Assembly (NCBI GenBank): GCA_005877965.1 | Contig: VBNP01000248.1 | Location: 1-6,224 of the forward strand | Direction of reading: 5' to 3' | DNA length: 6,224 nt | DNA from: Gammaproteobacteria bacterium | GTDB taxonomy: Bacteria; Pseudomonadota; Gammaproteobacteria; Steroidobacterales; Steroidobacteraceae | Shown here: positions 1-6,224 of the stretch, in pieces | Position numbering within the stretch: position 1 is the first letter of the stretch | Layout: each line of letters opens with the position of its first letter | Notes under the pieces: model-generated | Databases searched by the model: none | What the model saw: only the letters and a program-made list of their open reading frames with translations | Told to the model about the DNA's origin: nothing | Program-made: the position numbers and the translations under genes

Positions 1-1314
1 ACTGCCGTGGGCGTGCGTGCCACGCAGGCGCCGCACGATGTTCTCCACGCCGATGATCGCATCATCCACCACCACGCCGAGCGCCACCGCGAGTCCCCCC
101 AGGGTCATGGTGTTGATGGTCCAGCCGACGGCGTCCACCACGATTACGGCGGCGAGCAGCGCGAGCGGAATGGAAACGAACGCCACCACGACGCTGCGCA
201 GGTCGCGCAGGAACAGGAACAGCACCAGCGTGATCAGCACCGCGCCCAGCACGACGTCGAGGCGAATGCCGGCGAGCGCGTTCTCGATGAAGTTGGCCGG
301 CCGGTGCAGTCCCGCGTAGAGCGTTACGCCACGTGCGCGCAGGGTCGGGGCAAGCTCCGCGAGTGCCCCCCCCTCGAGCGCACGCGTCACGATGAGCGTG
401 TTGGCGCCGTACTGGCTGGAGAGGTTCAGCAGCACGCCCGGTTTGCCCATGACGAGCGTGTCGCCGAACTTCGGCGCCACCCCGTCGGTGACGGTGGCAA
501 AGTCACGCAGCCGCAGCGGCGTCGCCGCGCTGGCAGCGGCCGCCGGCGTCGTGGGCGCCACCGGGGCGGTGGGCACCACCGCGGCGCCGAGCGCCGCCGC
601 GTCGAGCGTCTGACCGCGGCTCTCGATGAGCACGCGCTGGTTCGGAGTCTCGATGAAACCCCCGCCGCGCACCCCGGTCGCGGAACGTACCGCCGCCACC
701 ACGTCGCTGAAAGCCAGGTCGCGCGCGTTCAGCTCGCGTGGCTCCACCTGCACCTGCAGCTGCCGCTCGTCGCCTCCGTAGAGCGTTGCCCGGGCCACCC
801 CGGGAACCGCGAGCAGCCGCGGGCGGATAGTCCACTGCACCAGCTCGCGCAACTGCATCGGCGAGAGCCGCTCGCTCAGAAAGCCGAGCTTCAGCAGGTC
901 CATGGTCGAGGATGTCAGCGGCTCGAGCTTGGGCGGCTTCACGCCCTGCGGCAGCCGTGCGGTGACCTGCTCCAGAGCTTCAGCGACGATCTGCCGCGCG
1001 CGGTACGGGTCGAGGTTTTCCTGGAACACCACCGTCACCACCGAGAGTCCCGAGATCGTTTGGGAGCGCACCGCGGTCACGCCGCTCGCGCCGCTGATCG
1101 CCTGCTCGATCGGCAGCGTCACCAGCAGCTCCACCTGCTCGGCGACCAGCCCGGGCGCCTCGGTCTGCACCGTCGCCTGCGGCGGCACGAACTCCGGGAA
1201 TACGTCGTACCTGGCGCGCGCCAGCACCAGCACGCCATACACCGCGAGCATCGCCGCCAGCGCGCATACCACCACCGGAAAGCGCAGCGACCAGCGGATG
1301 ATCGCGGCGAGCAT
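1..1314 (-). CDS. RND efflux permease, CusA/CzcA-like (partial, N-terminal 438 residues)
   Basis: Inner-membrane proton-driven permease of the tripartite pump. I translated the frame codon by codon from 1314 to 1 and found no stop. It is cut by the window start; the family is usually 1,020-1,050 residues, so about 40% is present. TM1 spans about 8-32, followed by the family motif DVFPEFVPPQATVQTEAPG (37-55) and LPIEQAISGASGV (67-79). Periplasmic porter subdomains follow, including GGDERQLQVQVEP. Then come TM2 (about 352-369), FLRDLRSVVVAFVSIPLALL (368-387), TM3 (375-396) and TM4 with GGLAVALGVVVDDAIIGVEN (406-425). D417/D418 and E424 match the proton-relay region (D408 and E415 of CzcA), but A411 stands where CzcA has D402. 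A Pro/Ala/Thr-rich insert lies at 248-266. The ATG directly follows the adaptor TAG and has GGGGA 4 nt upstream. Family membership is firm; metal versus organic substrate is not decidable here. Confidence 0.9.
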   Translation of the reverse strand, partial: MLAAIIRWSLRFPVVVCALAAMLAVYGVLVLARARYDVFPEFVPPQATVQTEAPGLVAEQVELLVTLPIEQAISGASGVTAVRSQTISGLSVVTVVFQENLDPYRARQIVAEALEQVTARLPQGVKPPKLEPLTSSTMDLLKLGFLSERLSPMQLRELVQWTIRPRLLAVPGVARATLYGGDERQLQVQVEPRELNARDLAFSDVVAAVRSATGVRGGGFIETPNQRVLIESRGQTLDAAALGAAVVPTAPVAPTTPAAAASAATPLRLRDFATVTDGVAPKFGDTLVMGKPGVLLNLSSQYGANTLIVTRALEGGALAELAPTLRARGVTLYAGLHRPANFIENALAGIRLDVVLGAVLITLVLFLFLRDLRSVVVAFVSIPLALLAAVIVVDAVGWTINTMTLGGLAVALGVVVDDAIIGVENIVRRLRGTHAHGS

Positions 1315-2265
1315 CTAGTCCCCGCTGTCGGCAGCCGGAGCTTCGACGCCGAGCAATGCGGCGGCGCCGGCGATGACGAGGCGGTCGCCCGGCGCGAAAC
1401 CGTCCGAGACGAACCACCCCGCGGCGAGCGGACGGTAGCCGGTCACCTCGCGGCGCACGAAAGTGCTCGGCGCCGTCTGCACGTACGCCCACACCTGCGC
1501 GTCCCTGCGCAGCAGCGCGCCGCGCGGTAGCACCACCCCGGGAGCTGCGCCGGAGCCGGGCAACTGCGCACTCAGCATCTGCCCGACGGCGAGCGTGGCC
1601 TGCGCCCCGCTGAGCTCGGCCAGCACCCCGCGCGTCTGCAGGCGCGGATCCGCGACCGGCAACACGCCGAGCACCTTCGCCTGCATCACCGTTGCTGCGG
1701 CGCTGCTCTGCAGGCGGATGACGGCGCCCGCCGGGGGCGCCGGCGCTTCCGGGGGCAGCTCGACCCGCACCAGCTCCGAGCGCACGTGCGCCAGATCATT
1801 CAGCAGCGCGGCGCGGCGCCGGGCCGCAAGGCGCGCCACGCCGTCGCCCCACTCGAGCAACAGCCGCCGCTGCGCGCCGTTCACGCGCTGCAGGTCGGCC
1901 TGCGCCTGTGCCTCCGCCGCCTCCAGCGCGCGCGCCGAGGCGGTGCGATCTTGCGCGTACAGCTTGCGCGTGCGGCCGGCCTCGGCGCGCGAGGCCGCGA
2001 GACTCGCGGACGCCGCCGCCAGATCGGCATCGAGCTGGATCAGCGGTCCGGGGTCGAGCACCCGGGCGGTGCTCGCCAGGCCCGCCGGCGCCGGCGCCGC
2101 GGTCAGGGCCTGCGTCAGCACTCCGAGCCGCGCCTGCTCGGCGGCACTCACCGTAATCGGCCGCGGCGGGGCGTCGCTCCCTTGCGCGTGACCCGCGCCG
2201 CCCGCACCGACGCCTAAGGCCAGCAGCACGCCCAAACTGGGGCGCACCCGCGCGTACCTCGTCAT
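1315..2265 (-). CDS. RND periplasmic adaptor (membrane fusion protein), short form
   Basis: Predicted periplasmic adaptor linking the RND permease to the outer-membrane channel, 316 residues, shorter than the 380-400 common in the family. A signal peptide spans about residues 1-28 (hydrophobic LGVLLALGVGAGGAG, then AHAQ-like GHAQG). A strand-like segment ARVLDPGPL (68-75) leads directly into an Ala/Arg/Gln-rich helical hairpin (about 78-160, including RKLYAQDRTASARALEAAEAQ at 100-120). The second lipoyl half and beta-barrel follow (about 180-245), then a membrane-proximal domain with VVLPRGALLRRDAQVWAYVQ (244-263) and GWFVSDGFAPGDRLVIAGAAALL (283-305), which is typical of CusB/CzcB-type adaptors. 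The usual first lipoyl half (a GxV...GDxVxxGQxL-like stretch) is not visible. No Met-rich or His-rich metal-binding segment is seen. The ATG start overlaps the preceding stop as ATGA and has GGGAG 7 nt upstream. The TAG stop is followed at once by the permease ATG. Confidence 0.85.
   Translation of the reverse strand: MTRYARVRPSLGVLLALGVGAGGAGHAQGSDAPPRPITVSAAEQARLGVLTQALTAAPAPAGLASTARVLDPGPLIQLDADLAAASASLAASRAEAGRTRKLYAQDRTASARALEAAEAQAQADLQRVNGAQRRLLLEWGDGVARLAARRRAALLNDLAHVRSELVRVELPPEAPAPPAGAVIRLQSSAAATVMQAKVLGVLPVADPRLQTRGVLAELSGAQATLAVGQMLSAQLPGSGAAPGVVLPRGALLRRDAQVWAYVQTAPSTFVRREVTGYRPLAAGWFVSDGFAPGDRLVIAGAAALLGVEAPAADSGD
1319..1323 (-). promoter_or_regulatory. Ribosome binding site for the RND permease
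   Basis: Reads GGGGA on the minus strand, 4 nt before the ATG at 1314-1312, within the last codons of the adaptor gene. The spacer contains the adaptor's TAG stop, so the same ribosomes could terminate and reinitiate. Confidence 0.5.
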
Positions 2266-3698
2266 CTCGTGACTCCCACCGGCGGGGACGCCAGGGTTGC
2301 GGTGAGCGTGAGCTCCGGGCCCTCGAGCGGCCGGCGCAAGGCATCCTCGATGGTTGCGAGCGCCTCCTGGGCCGTGCGCACCGCATCCAGCACCTGCAGC
2401 TCCGCGAGCGTCTGCGCCACGCGCGCCGCAACCAGCTCGGTGCGGTCGTTGGCGCCGGCCTCGAAGCCGCGCGCCGTCTCGGCGTAGATGTGCTGCGCGG
2501 CGTCGTAGACGGGCCCGCGCGCCTCGGTGAGCCGCGCGCGGGCCAGCCGCCACTGGCGGATCGCCTCGTCGATTTCCTGCCAGGCGCCCGCGACCGTGGC
2601 CTCCAGGTGCGCGCCGGCCTCCTCGCGCCGCGCCTCGGCTTCACCGATCGCGCCGGCATTGCGGTTCAGCAGCGGCAGCGTGAGACCGAGGTTGAACTGA
2701 TAGCGCCTGATGCCGTGATCCCACGTGTACGCGGGACCCAGGTGCACGTCCGGGTACTGCCTGGCCACCTCCAGGCGCAAGGCCTGCTCGGCCATGCTGT
2801 AAGCGACCACCGCGCCGTGCACGTCGGCGCGCGCGAGCAACGCGTCATCGCGAGCGCGCTCGAGCTGCAGTGCATCGACCGCCGACGGATCGTCGAGCTG
2901 CTCCCAACCGAGCTTCAGACTCTCCAGGGACCTCACCGGCACGCCGACCGTGCCGGCGAGCGCGCTGCGCGCGAGACTCGCGCGCCGCCTGGCATCGTGC
3001 AGCTGCTGTTCGTCCTGCAGCGCATCGCGCACCAGGCGGTCGAGGTCGCCGCGGGTGGCGGCGCCCGCCTCGAGGCGCCGGCGAGCCATGTCGAGCTGGG
3101 CCTGGCGGTCGGTGCTGACTGTTTCACGCAGGGCAATCTCCCGCTGGGTGATCAGCAGGTCCGCGGCCGCACGCCGCAGCGCACTGCGCTCCTTCCAGGT
3201 GAGCTCGGCAAGATCGTAGCCCGCCCGTTGGGCGCTCAAGTCGGCGAGCGCGATGCGCGCGCCGCGCTTGGCTCCCGCCTCCAGCAGCCAATCCGTGACG
3301 ACGGCCCACAGCCACAGCGGCGTGCCGTCGTGCTGGTTCGCATACTCGGACATGAGCGTCACGGTCGGATTGGGGCGCTCACGCGCCGTGCGGGTGCTGG
3401 CGGTCGCGACCCGCGCACTGGCCCGCCCGGCGGCGAGGCCGTCGTTGAAGTACAACATGGCAACCAGCAGATCGGCGCGGTCCCACTGCGATCGCGGCCA
3501 GGCGCCTGCGCGGGCGGGCAGCTGCTTATCGAGGAGGGCGCGCAGCTGCGAATCGCTCAAGGTGCGTTGCGTAAAGTCCGTGGCGATGCGTTCGGGGGGG
3601 CGCGGCCGTGGCGTGTAGTGAACGCAGGCCGAGAGCAGCGCCGCGACCAGTCCCAGGGCGGCGCCGACGAGCCGTCGCCCGGCGTTCACTTCTTCCAT
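2262..3698 (-). CDS. TolC/CzcC-family outer-membrane efflux lipoprotein
   Basis: Predicted outer-membrane channel subunit of a tripartite RND pump, 478 residues. A basic n-region (RR at 8-9), a hydrophobic stretch and a lipobox LLSAC with Cys25 indicate a lipoprotein. The remainder is an outer membrane efflux protein fold with two repeats. The first (about 75-260) contains RPNPTVTL (108-115) and long Arg/Ala/Glu-rich helices (165-250). The second (about 275-460) contains QYPDVHLGPAYTWD (314-327) and LGLTLPLLNRNAGAIGEAEARR (337-358, the equivalent of the CzcC-type LPLFNRN.GAI signature). The ATG chosen overlaps arnD by 13 bp. A GTG at 3689-3687 is an alternative: it would overlap the arnD stop as GTGA, drop the unusual acidic EE from the signal peptide and move the lipid-bearing Cys to position 22. 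Neither start has a well-placed ribosome binding site. The gene overlaps the adaptor gene by 4 bp (ATGA), as expected for subunits of one complex. The substrate is unknown. Confidence 0.88.
   Translation of the reverse strand: MEEVNAGRRLVGAALGLVAALLSACVHYTPRPRPPERIATDFTQRTLSDSQLRALLDKQLPARAGAWPRSQWDRADLLVAMLYFNDGLAAGRASARVATASTRTARERPNPTVTLMSEYANQHDGTPLWLWAVVTDWLLEAGAKRGARIALADLSAQRAGYDLAELTWKERSALRRAAADLLITQREIALRETVSTDRQAQLDMARRRLEAGAATRGDLDRLVRDALQDEQQLHDARRRASLARSALAGTVGVPVRSLESLKLGWEQLDDPSAVDALQLERARDDALLARADVHGAVVAYSMAEQALRLEVARQYPDVHLGPAYTWDHGIRRYQFNLGLTLPLLNRNAGAIGEAEARREEAGAHLEATVAGAWQEIDEAIRQWRLARARLTEARGPVYDAAQHIYAETARGFEAGANDRTELVAARVAQTLAELQVLDAVRTAQEALATIEDALRRPLEGPELTLTATLASPPVGVTR
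2273..2277 (-). promoter_or_regulatory. Ribosome binding site for the adaptor gene
   Basis: Reads GGGAG on the minus strand, 7 nt before the ATG at 2265-2263, within the end of the outer-membrane factor gene. It supports this ATG, which precedes a clear signal peptide, over the longer open frame extending to 2553. Confidence 0.6.
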
Positions 3699-4594
3699 TG
3701 CGACTGCAACGCCAGCCTGCCCGAGCGCCCCTCCACCGTGCCGGCCACGATGCTGCAGCGCGGCAGGCTGGTGAAATCCAGCTGCCCGGCATAGGTCGCC
3801 AGGTCCGCCAGGCGCGTACCGCGCTGCTGCCACGCGCGCAGCAGCCGCTCGAACGAGGGCAGGTACGCGCCGCCTTCGAGCTCGGCGTGCAGCGTGAACA
3901 CGTGATCGCGCGCGGGCGCGGCAGTCGTGACGGCGAGCAGGTGATCGACGGGATCCACGCCGCGCAGGTCGGCGCGGCCGATGAGCTCATCGAGCGTCGG
4001 CAGGGTGGTCGGCAGCTGCGGAACCACGGCGGCGCCGTGGTCGAGCAGCGGCACGAACGGACCGGTACCGCGCGTATCGGAGGCGTAGCGGAAACCGAGC
4101 TCGCGCTGCAGGACGGGTACGTAAGGGTTGGTCTGCCATCCGGCCGCGCCGTGCACGAGCGGTGCCCGGCCGAAGATTTCCGTGAACTGATCACGGGCGA
4201 GGGTGAGGTCGCGGCGCGTCCACGGCTCACTCGCCCGCGCGACCCGGTCCTGCCAGCGCACGTGATCCCAGGCGTGCACGCCGACCTCGAACCCGCGCCG
4301 TGCAATGTCCTGCAGCTGCGCGGCGCAGCTGCGGCCGATGTGCGGGCCCGGAAGCAGGACTCCGTAGAGCAGCGTCTTCAGGCCGTAGTGCTCGAGCACG
4401 GAGGTGCGTTTCACCTTGCCAAGGAAGCCGCGGCGCAAGGCGCGTTTGATCGCCCGGCCGGTGTGATCGGGGCCGAGGCTGAAGAGAAACGTCGCCGCTA
4501 CGCCCAGCCGCTGCAGCAGATCCGCGAGCCGCGGCGCGCCCTCGCGCGTGCCGCGATAGGTGTCGACGTCGATCTTGAGGGCAACGAACGGCAC
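3686..4594 (-). CDS. arnD: ArnD-type deformylase (4-deoxy-4-formamido-L-arabinose-phosphoundecaprenol deformylase)
   Basis: A 302-residue member of the NodB/polysaccharide deacetylase superfamily. In the known pathway ArnD removes the formyl group from undecaprenyl-phosphate-Ara4FN, making the donor used to decorate lipid A. The N-terminus, ALKIDVDTYRGTREGAPRL, aligns closely with E. coli ArnD (LRIDVDTFRGTREGVPRL). D9 and D11 form the NodB motif 1 acidic pair, HAWDH at 107-111 is the metal-binding motif 2, AAGW at 150-153 is a conserved family block, and FTLHAELEGGAY (233-244) supplies the late conserved His. Its length matches the roughly 296 residues of E. coli ArnD. The GTG start lies 2 nt after the formyltransferase stop; I see no clear ribosome binding site, so translation probably depends on coupling. 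The start is supported by the N-terminal alignment. The stop lies inside the start region of the outer-membrane factor gene. Function is well supported by motifs and by the two genes upstream. Confidence 0.92.
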   Translation of the reverse strand: MPFVALKIDVDTYRGTREGAPRLADLLQRLGVAATFLFSLGPDHTGRAIKRALRRGFLGKVKRTSVLEHYGLKTLLYGVLLPGPHIGRSCAAQLQDIARRGFEVGVHAWDHVRWQDRVARASEPWTRRDLTLARDQFTEIFGRAPLVHGAAGWQTNPYVPVLQRELGFRYASDTRGTGPFVPLLDHGAAVVPQLPTTLPTLDELIGRADLRGVDPVDHLLAVTTAAPARDHVFTLHAELEGGAYLPSFERLLRAWQQRGTRLADLATYAGQLDFTSLPRCSIVAGTVEGRSGRLALQSQWKK

Positions 4595-4596
4595 GG

Positions 4597-5523
4597 TCAG
4601 GCGAGCGGCACAGGCGCCGCCAGCTGGCGCGCCAGGGCGGCGAGGTCGATGGCCCCCCGGGCATCAGCGGCCGCGCGCAGGGTCAGCACTCCGCCATCGG
4701 CACAGGCGATATGACACTCCCCGTCGGCCGCGAACAGCCGCACCCCAACGCCTGCGGGCGCGCGGCGCGCGCTCACGCGGGTGCGATGGATCTGCCAGCG
4801 CTCGCCGGCGACTTGCGCGAACGCACCCGGAAAGGGTGGCGCCACCGCCCGCACCAGGTTGTGGATTTCCGGCGCCGGTCGGCTCCAGTCGATGCACCCG
4901 TCGCGGGGCTCGCGCCGGCCGAAGTACTGGCCCGGCACGAGGGGCTGCGGTCTGCGCGCCGCGGTGCCGGCGAGCAGAGCGGGCAGCGAGCGCGCCAGGA
5001 TCGTCTCGGCGGCCACGGTGACCTTGGCGAACACCTCCCGGGCATCGTCATCCTGCAGGATGGGGACGGCGAGCTGGTCGACGATGTCGCCGGCATCCGC
5101 GCGCTCGACCATGTAGTGCAGGGTCGCGCCCGTCTCGCGCTCGCCGCTGAGGATCGCCCAGTTCACCGGAGCGCGCCCGCGGTACTTCGGCAGCAGCGAG
5201 CCGTGCATGTTGAGGGCGCCCCGGCGCGCGGCGCGCAGCAGCGGCGCGCCCAGGAGCGAGCGGTAGTAGAAGGAAAAGATGAAGTCCGGCTGCAGCTCGC
5301 CGAGCGCGCGCTCGAGTTGGGAGTCGCTCGCCTGCGCAGGTGCGATCACCGTGAGTCCATAGTCGGCCGCGGTCGCCGCGACGCTCGCGTACCAGTGCGC
5401 CTCGCGCGGATCGTCCCCGACGGTGACCACCAGCGGAATTTCGAAGCCCGCGGAGATGAGGGTCTTGAGGCACCGGACTCCGACATCGTGATAGGCGAAG
5501 ACGACGGCTCGCGCGCGGCTCAC
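4597..5523 (-). CDS. Stand-alone UDP-4-amino-4-deoxy-L-arabinose formyltransferase (ArnA N-terminal domain homologue)
   Basis: Predicted cytoplasmic enzyme of 308 residues that N-formylates UDP-L-Ara4N using 10-formyltetrahydrofolate. The N-terminal formyltransferase fold covers about residues 5-185. It opens with VVFAYHDVG, as ArnA does, and contains FSFYYRSLL (83-91) and NMHGSLLPKYRGRAPVNW (105-122). N105, H107 and D143 (in RADAGDIV) correspond to the catalytic Asn102, His104 and Asp140 of E. coli ArnA, with a constant offset of three. The C-terminal OB-like domain follows, with YFGRREPRDG (200-209) and PFPGAFAQV (230-238). The protein ends where ArnA would continue into its NAD-dependent UDP-glucuronate decarboxylase domain, which is absent here and would have to be a separate gene. 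The start is GTG, chosen because it overlaps the arnC stop as GTGA, has a GGGGAG ribosome binding site 7 nt upstream, and gives the family N-terminus. An alternative is a formyltransferase for another 4-amino sugar nucleotide. Confidence 0.88.
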   Translation of the reverse strand: MSRARAVVFAYHDVGVRCLKTLISAGFEIPLVVTVGDDPREAHWYASVAATAADYGLTVIAPAQASDSQLERALGELQPDFIFSFYYRSLLGAPLLRAARRGALNMHGSLLPKYRGRAPVNWAILSGERETGATLHYMVERADAGDIVDQLAVPILQDDDAREVFAKVTVAAETILARSLPALLAGTAARRPQPLVPGQYFGRREPRDGCIDWSRPAPEIHNLVRAVAPPFPGAFAQVAGERWQIHRTRVSARRAPAGVGVRLFAADGECHIACADGGVLTLRAAADARGAIDLAALARQLAAPVPLA

Positions 5524-6224
5524 TCCGACGCTCCCCGCACGCGCACCGCGCTCGCCAGCGGCGCGGACAGCTGCGCGGCACCCGTCGGTGCCAGCCGCTC
5601 CGCCGCGCCGTGGTCCCCCTGCTCGAGGACCGCCGCCACCATGTAGCGCGGGCGCTGGCGCACCTGCTCGTAGATGCGGCCCACGTACTCGCCGACCACT
5701 CCCAGGCCGATGAGCGCCACGCCGATCAGGAAGAAGGCGATGGCGAACAGAGTAAACAGACCCTCGGCCTCGGGACCGACGATCAGGCGGCGGATCACGA
5801 GGTATACGACCAGGATCAGGGAACTCAGCGCGATCACCCCGCCGGCCATGGAGAAGAACTGCAGCGGCGCCACCGAGAACCCGGTCATCAGATCGAAGTT
5901 CAGGCGAATGAGCCGATACAGGGAGTACTTGGTCTGCCCGACCGCGCGTTCCGCATGCGCCACCTCGATCTCCACCGGATGGCGCGCGAAGGTGAAGGCG
6001 AGCGCGGGCACGTAGGTGCTCATCTCGGTGCAGTGGTTGAGCGCATCGACCACGCTGCGATGGTAGCCGCGCAGCATGCAGCCCTGATCGGTGATGCGGA
6101 TCGAAGTGGTGCTCTCGCGCAGGCGATTCATCAGCCGCGAGGCCGCCTTGCGCCACAGCACGTCCTGGCGGCTCTTGCGGATGGTGCCGACGTAGTCCGC
6201 GCCGGCGTCCATGGCCTCGATCAG
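5520..6224 (-). CDS. arnC: ArnC-type undecaprenyl-phosphate Ara4FN glycosyltransferase (partial, C-terminal part)
   Basis: Inner-membrane family 2 glycosyltransferase. In the known pathway ArnC transfers 4-deoxy-4-formamido-L-arabinose from UDP to undecaprenyl phosphate. The reading frame runs off the window end, so the start and the nucleotide-binding N-terminal part are missing; 234 residues are visible, while E. coli ArnC is about 322 in total. The visible part matches remembered ArnC along its length: YVGTIRKSRQD near the beginning, then DQGCMLRGYHRSVVDAL, HAERAVGQTKYSLYRLI, two hydrophobic segments (about visible residues 115-144 and 155-178), and the closing GEYVGRIYEQVRQRPRYMV typical of this DPM1/ArnC/GtrB group. 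About 35 Ala-rich residues follow the RPRY motif. Its TGA stop overlaps the GTG start of the next gene. The two downstream genes encode adjacent steps of the same pathway, which favours ArnC over a GtrB-like or dolichol-phosphate-mannose-synthase-like enzyme. Direct experimental substrate is of course unknown. Confidence 0.88.
   Translation of the reverse strand: MIEAMDAGADYVGTIRKSRQDVLWRKAASRLMNRLRESTTSIRITDQGCMLRGYHRSVVDALNHCTEMSTYVPALAFTFARHPVEIEVAHAERAVGQTKYSLYRLIRLNFDLMTGFSVAPLQFFSMAGGVIALSSLILVVYLVIRRLIVGPEAEGLFTLFAIAFFLIGVALIGLGVVGEYVGRIYEQVRQRPRYMVAAVLEQGDHGAAERLAPTGAAQLSAPLASAVRVRGASE
5531..5536 (-). promoter_or_regulatory. Ribosome binding site for the formyltransferase
   Basis: On the minus strand this reads GGGGAG, 7 nt before the GTG at 5523-5521. 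It lies inside the end of the arnC coding region and supports the GTG start over the much longer open frame that continues upstream. Confidence 0.6.

Noticed and set aside
7..1530. 507-codon plus-strand open frame
   Set aside because: It lies antisense to the RND permease in the same codon phase and reads as Arg/His/Gln-rich low-complexity protein, a usual shadow in GC-rich DNA. The minus frame encodes recognisable RND motifs throughout.
2266..2553. N-terminal extension of the adaptor frame up to 2553
   Set aside because: The extra sequence is the shadow of the outer-membrane factor gene; the ATG at 2265 precedes a signal peptide and has a GGGAG site.
2490..3794. 434-codon plus-strand open frame
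   Set aside because: Antisense shadow of the outer-membrane factor gene, with no recognisable domain and biased composition.
3699..3833. N-terminal extension of the outer-membrane lipoprotein frame up to 3833
   Set aside because: It overlaps the conserved end of arnD and would bury the lipoprotein signal peptide inside the chain.
3608..4714. 368-codon plus-strand open frame
   Set aside because: Antisense to arnD, whose catalytic motifs are intact on the minus strand; the plus-strand translation matches no family I recognise.
5524..6156. N-terminal extension of the formyltransferase frame up to 6156
   Set aside because: The extra residues are out-of-frame translation of arnC. The GTG at 5523 has a ribosome binding site and gives the family N-terminus.
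1..6224. A wholly new defence or mobile system
   Set aside because: All six proteins fall in known families, and no repeats, recombinases, RNA genes or gene-free stretches are visible. The unusual aspect is the gene combination only.

Overview
The window is very GC-rich DNA (roughly 70% by eye, not computed). It holds six genes, all on the minus strand, transcribed from high to low coordinates with almost no non-coding sequence. The envelope functions encoded (lipid A aminoarabinose modification and a three-part RND efflux system with an outer-membrane lipoprotein channel) mean a Gram-negative bacterium. The base composition and gene families fit a high-GC proteobacterium, possibly gamma or beta, but the sequence alone does not fix the genus.

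The upstream half (6224 down to 3686) encodes three consecutive steps of the undecaprenyl-phosphate 4-amino-4-deoxy-L-arabinose (L-Ara4N) pathway. They are the C-terminal part of an ArnC-type glycosyltransferase (cut by the window end), a stand-alone formyltransferase equivalent to the N-terminal domain of ArnA, and an ArnD-type deformylase. In the known pathway UDP-Ara4N is N-formylated, the formylated sugar is put on undecaprenyl phosphate by ArnC, and ArnD removes the formyl group. The lipid-linked sugar is then ready for transfer to lipid A by ArnT. Such modification lowers the negative surface charge and gives resistance to polymyxin and cationic peptides. No ArnT, ArnB, ArnE/F or ArnA decarboxylase domain is present in the window.

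The downstream half (3698 down to 1) encodes a CzcCBA/CusCBA-like tripartite pump in the order outer-membrane factor (lipoprotein), periplasmic adaptor, inner-membrane RND permease (cut by the window start after 438 residues). The adaptor is short and has a reduced N-terminal lipoyl half. The permease has the double-Asp motif in TM4 but lacks the first Asp of the CzcA DFG...D motif, so its substrate cannot be called.

Every junction is an overlap or nearly so: GTGA (4 bp), a 2-nt gap, 13 bp (or GTGA with the alternative start), ATGA (4 bp), and TAG directly followed by ATG. This implies one translationally coupled transcription unit joining aminoarabinose synthesis to an efflux pump. That linkage is the most notable point. 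The individual families are all known, and I do not see evidence of a wholly new system. There are no RNA genes, mobile elements, CRISPR arrays, terminators or gene-free stretches above 300 bases. The promoter must lie beyond position 6224.
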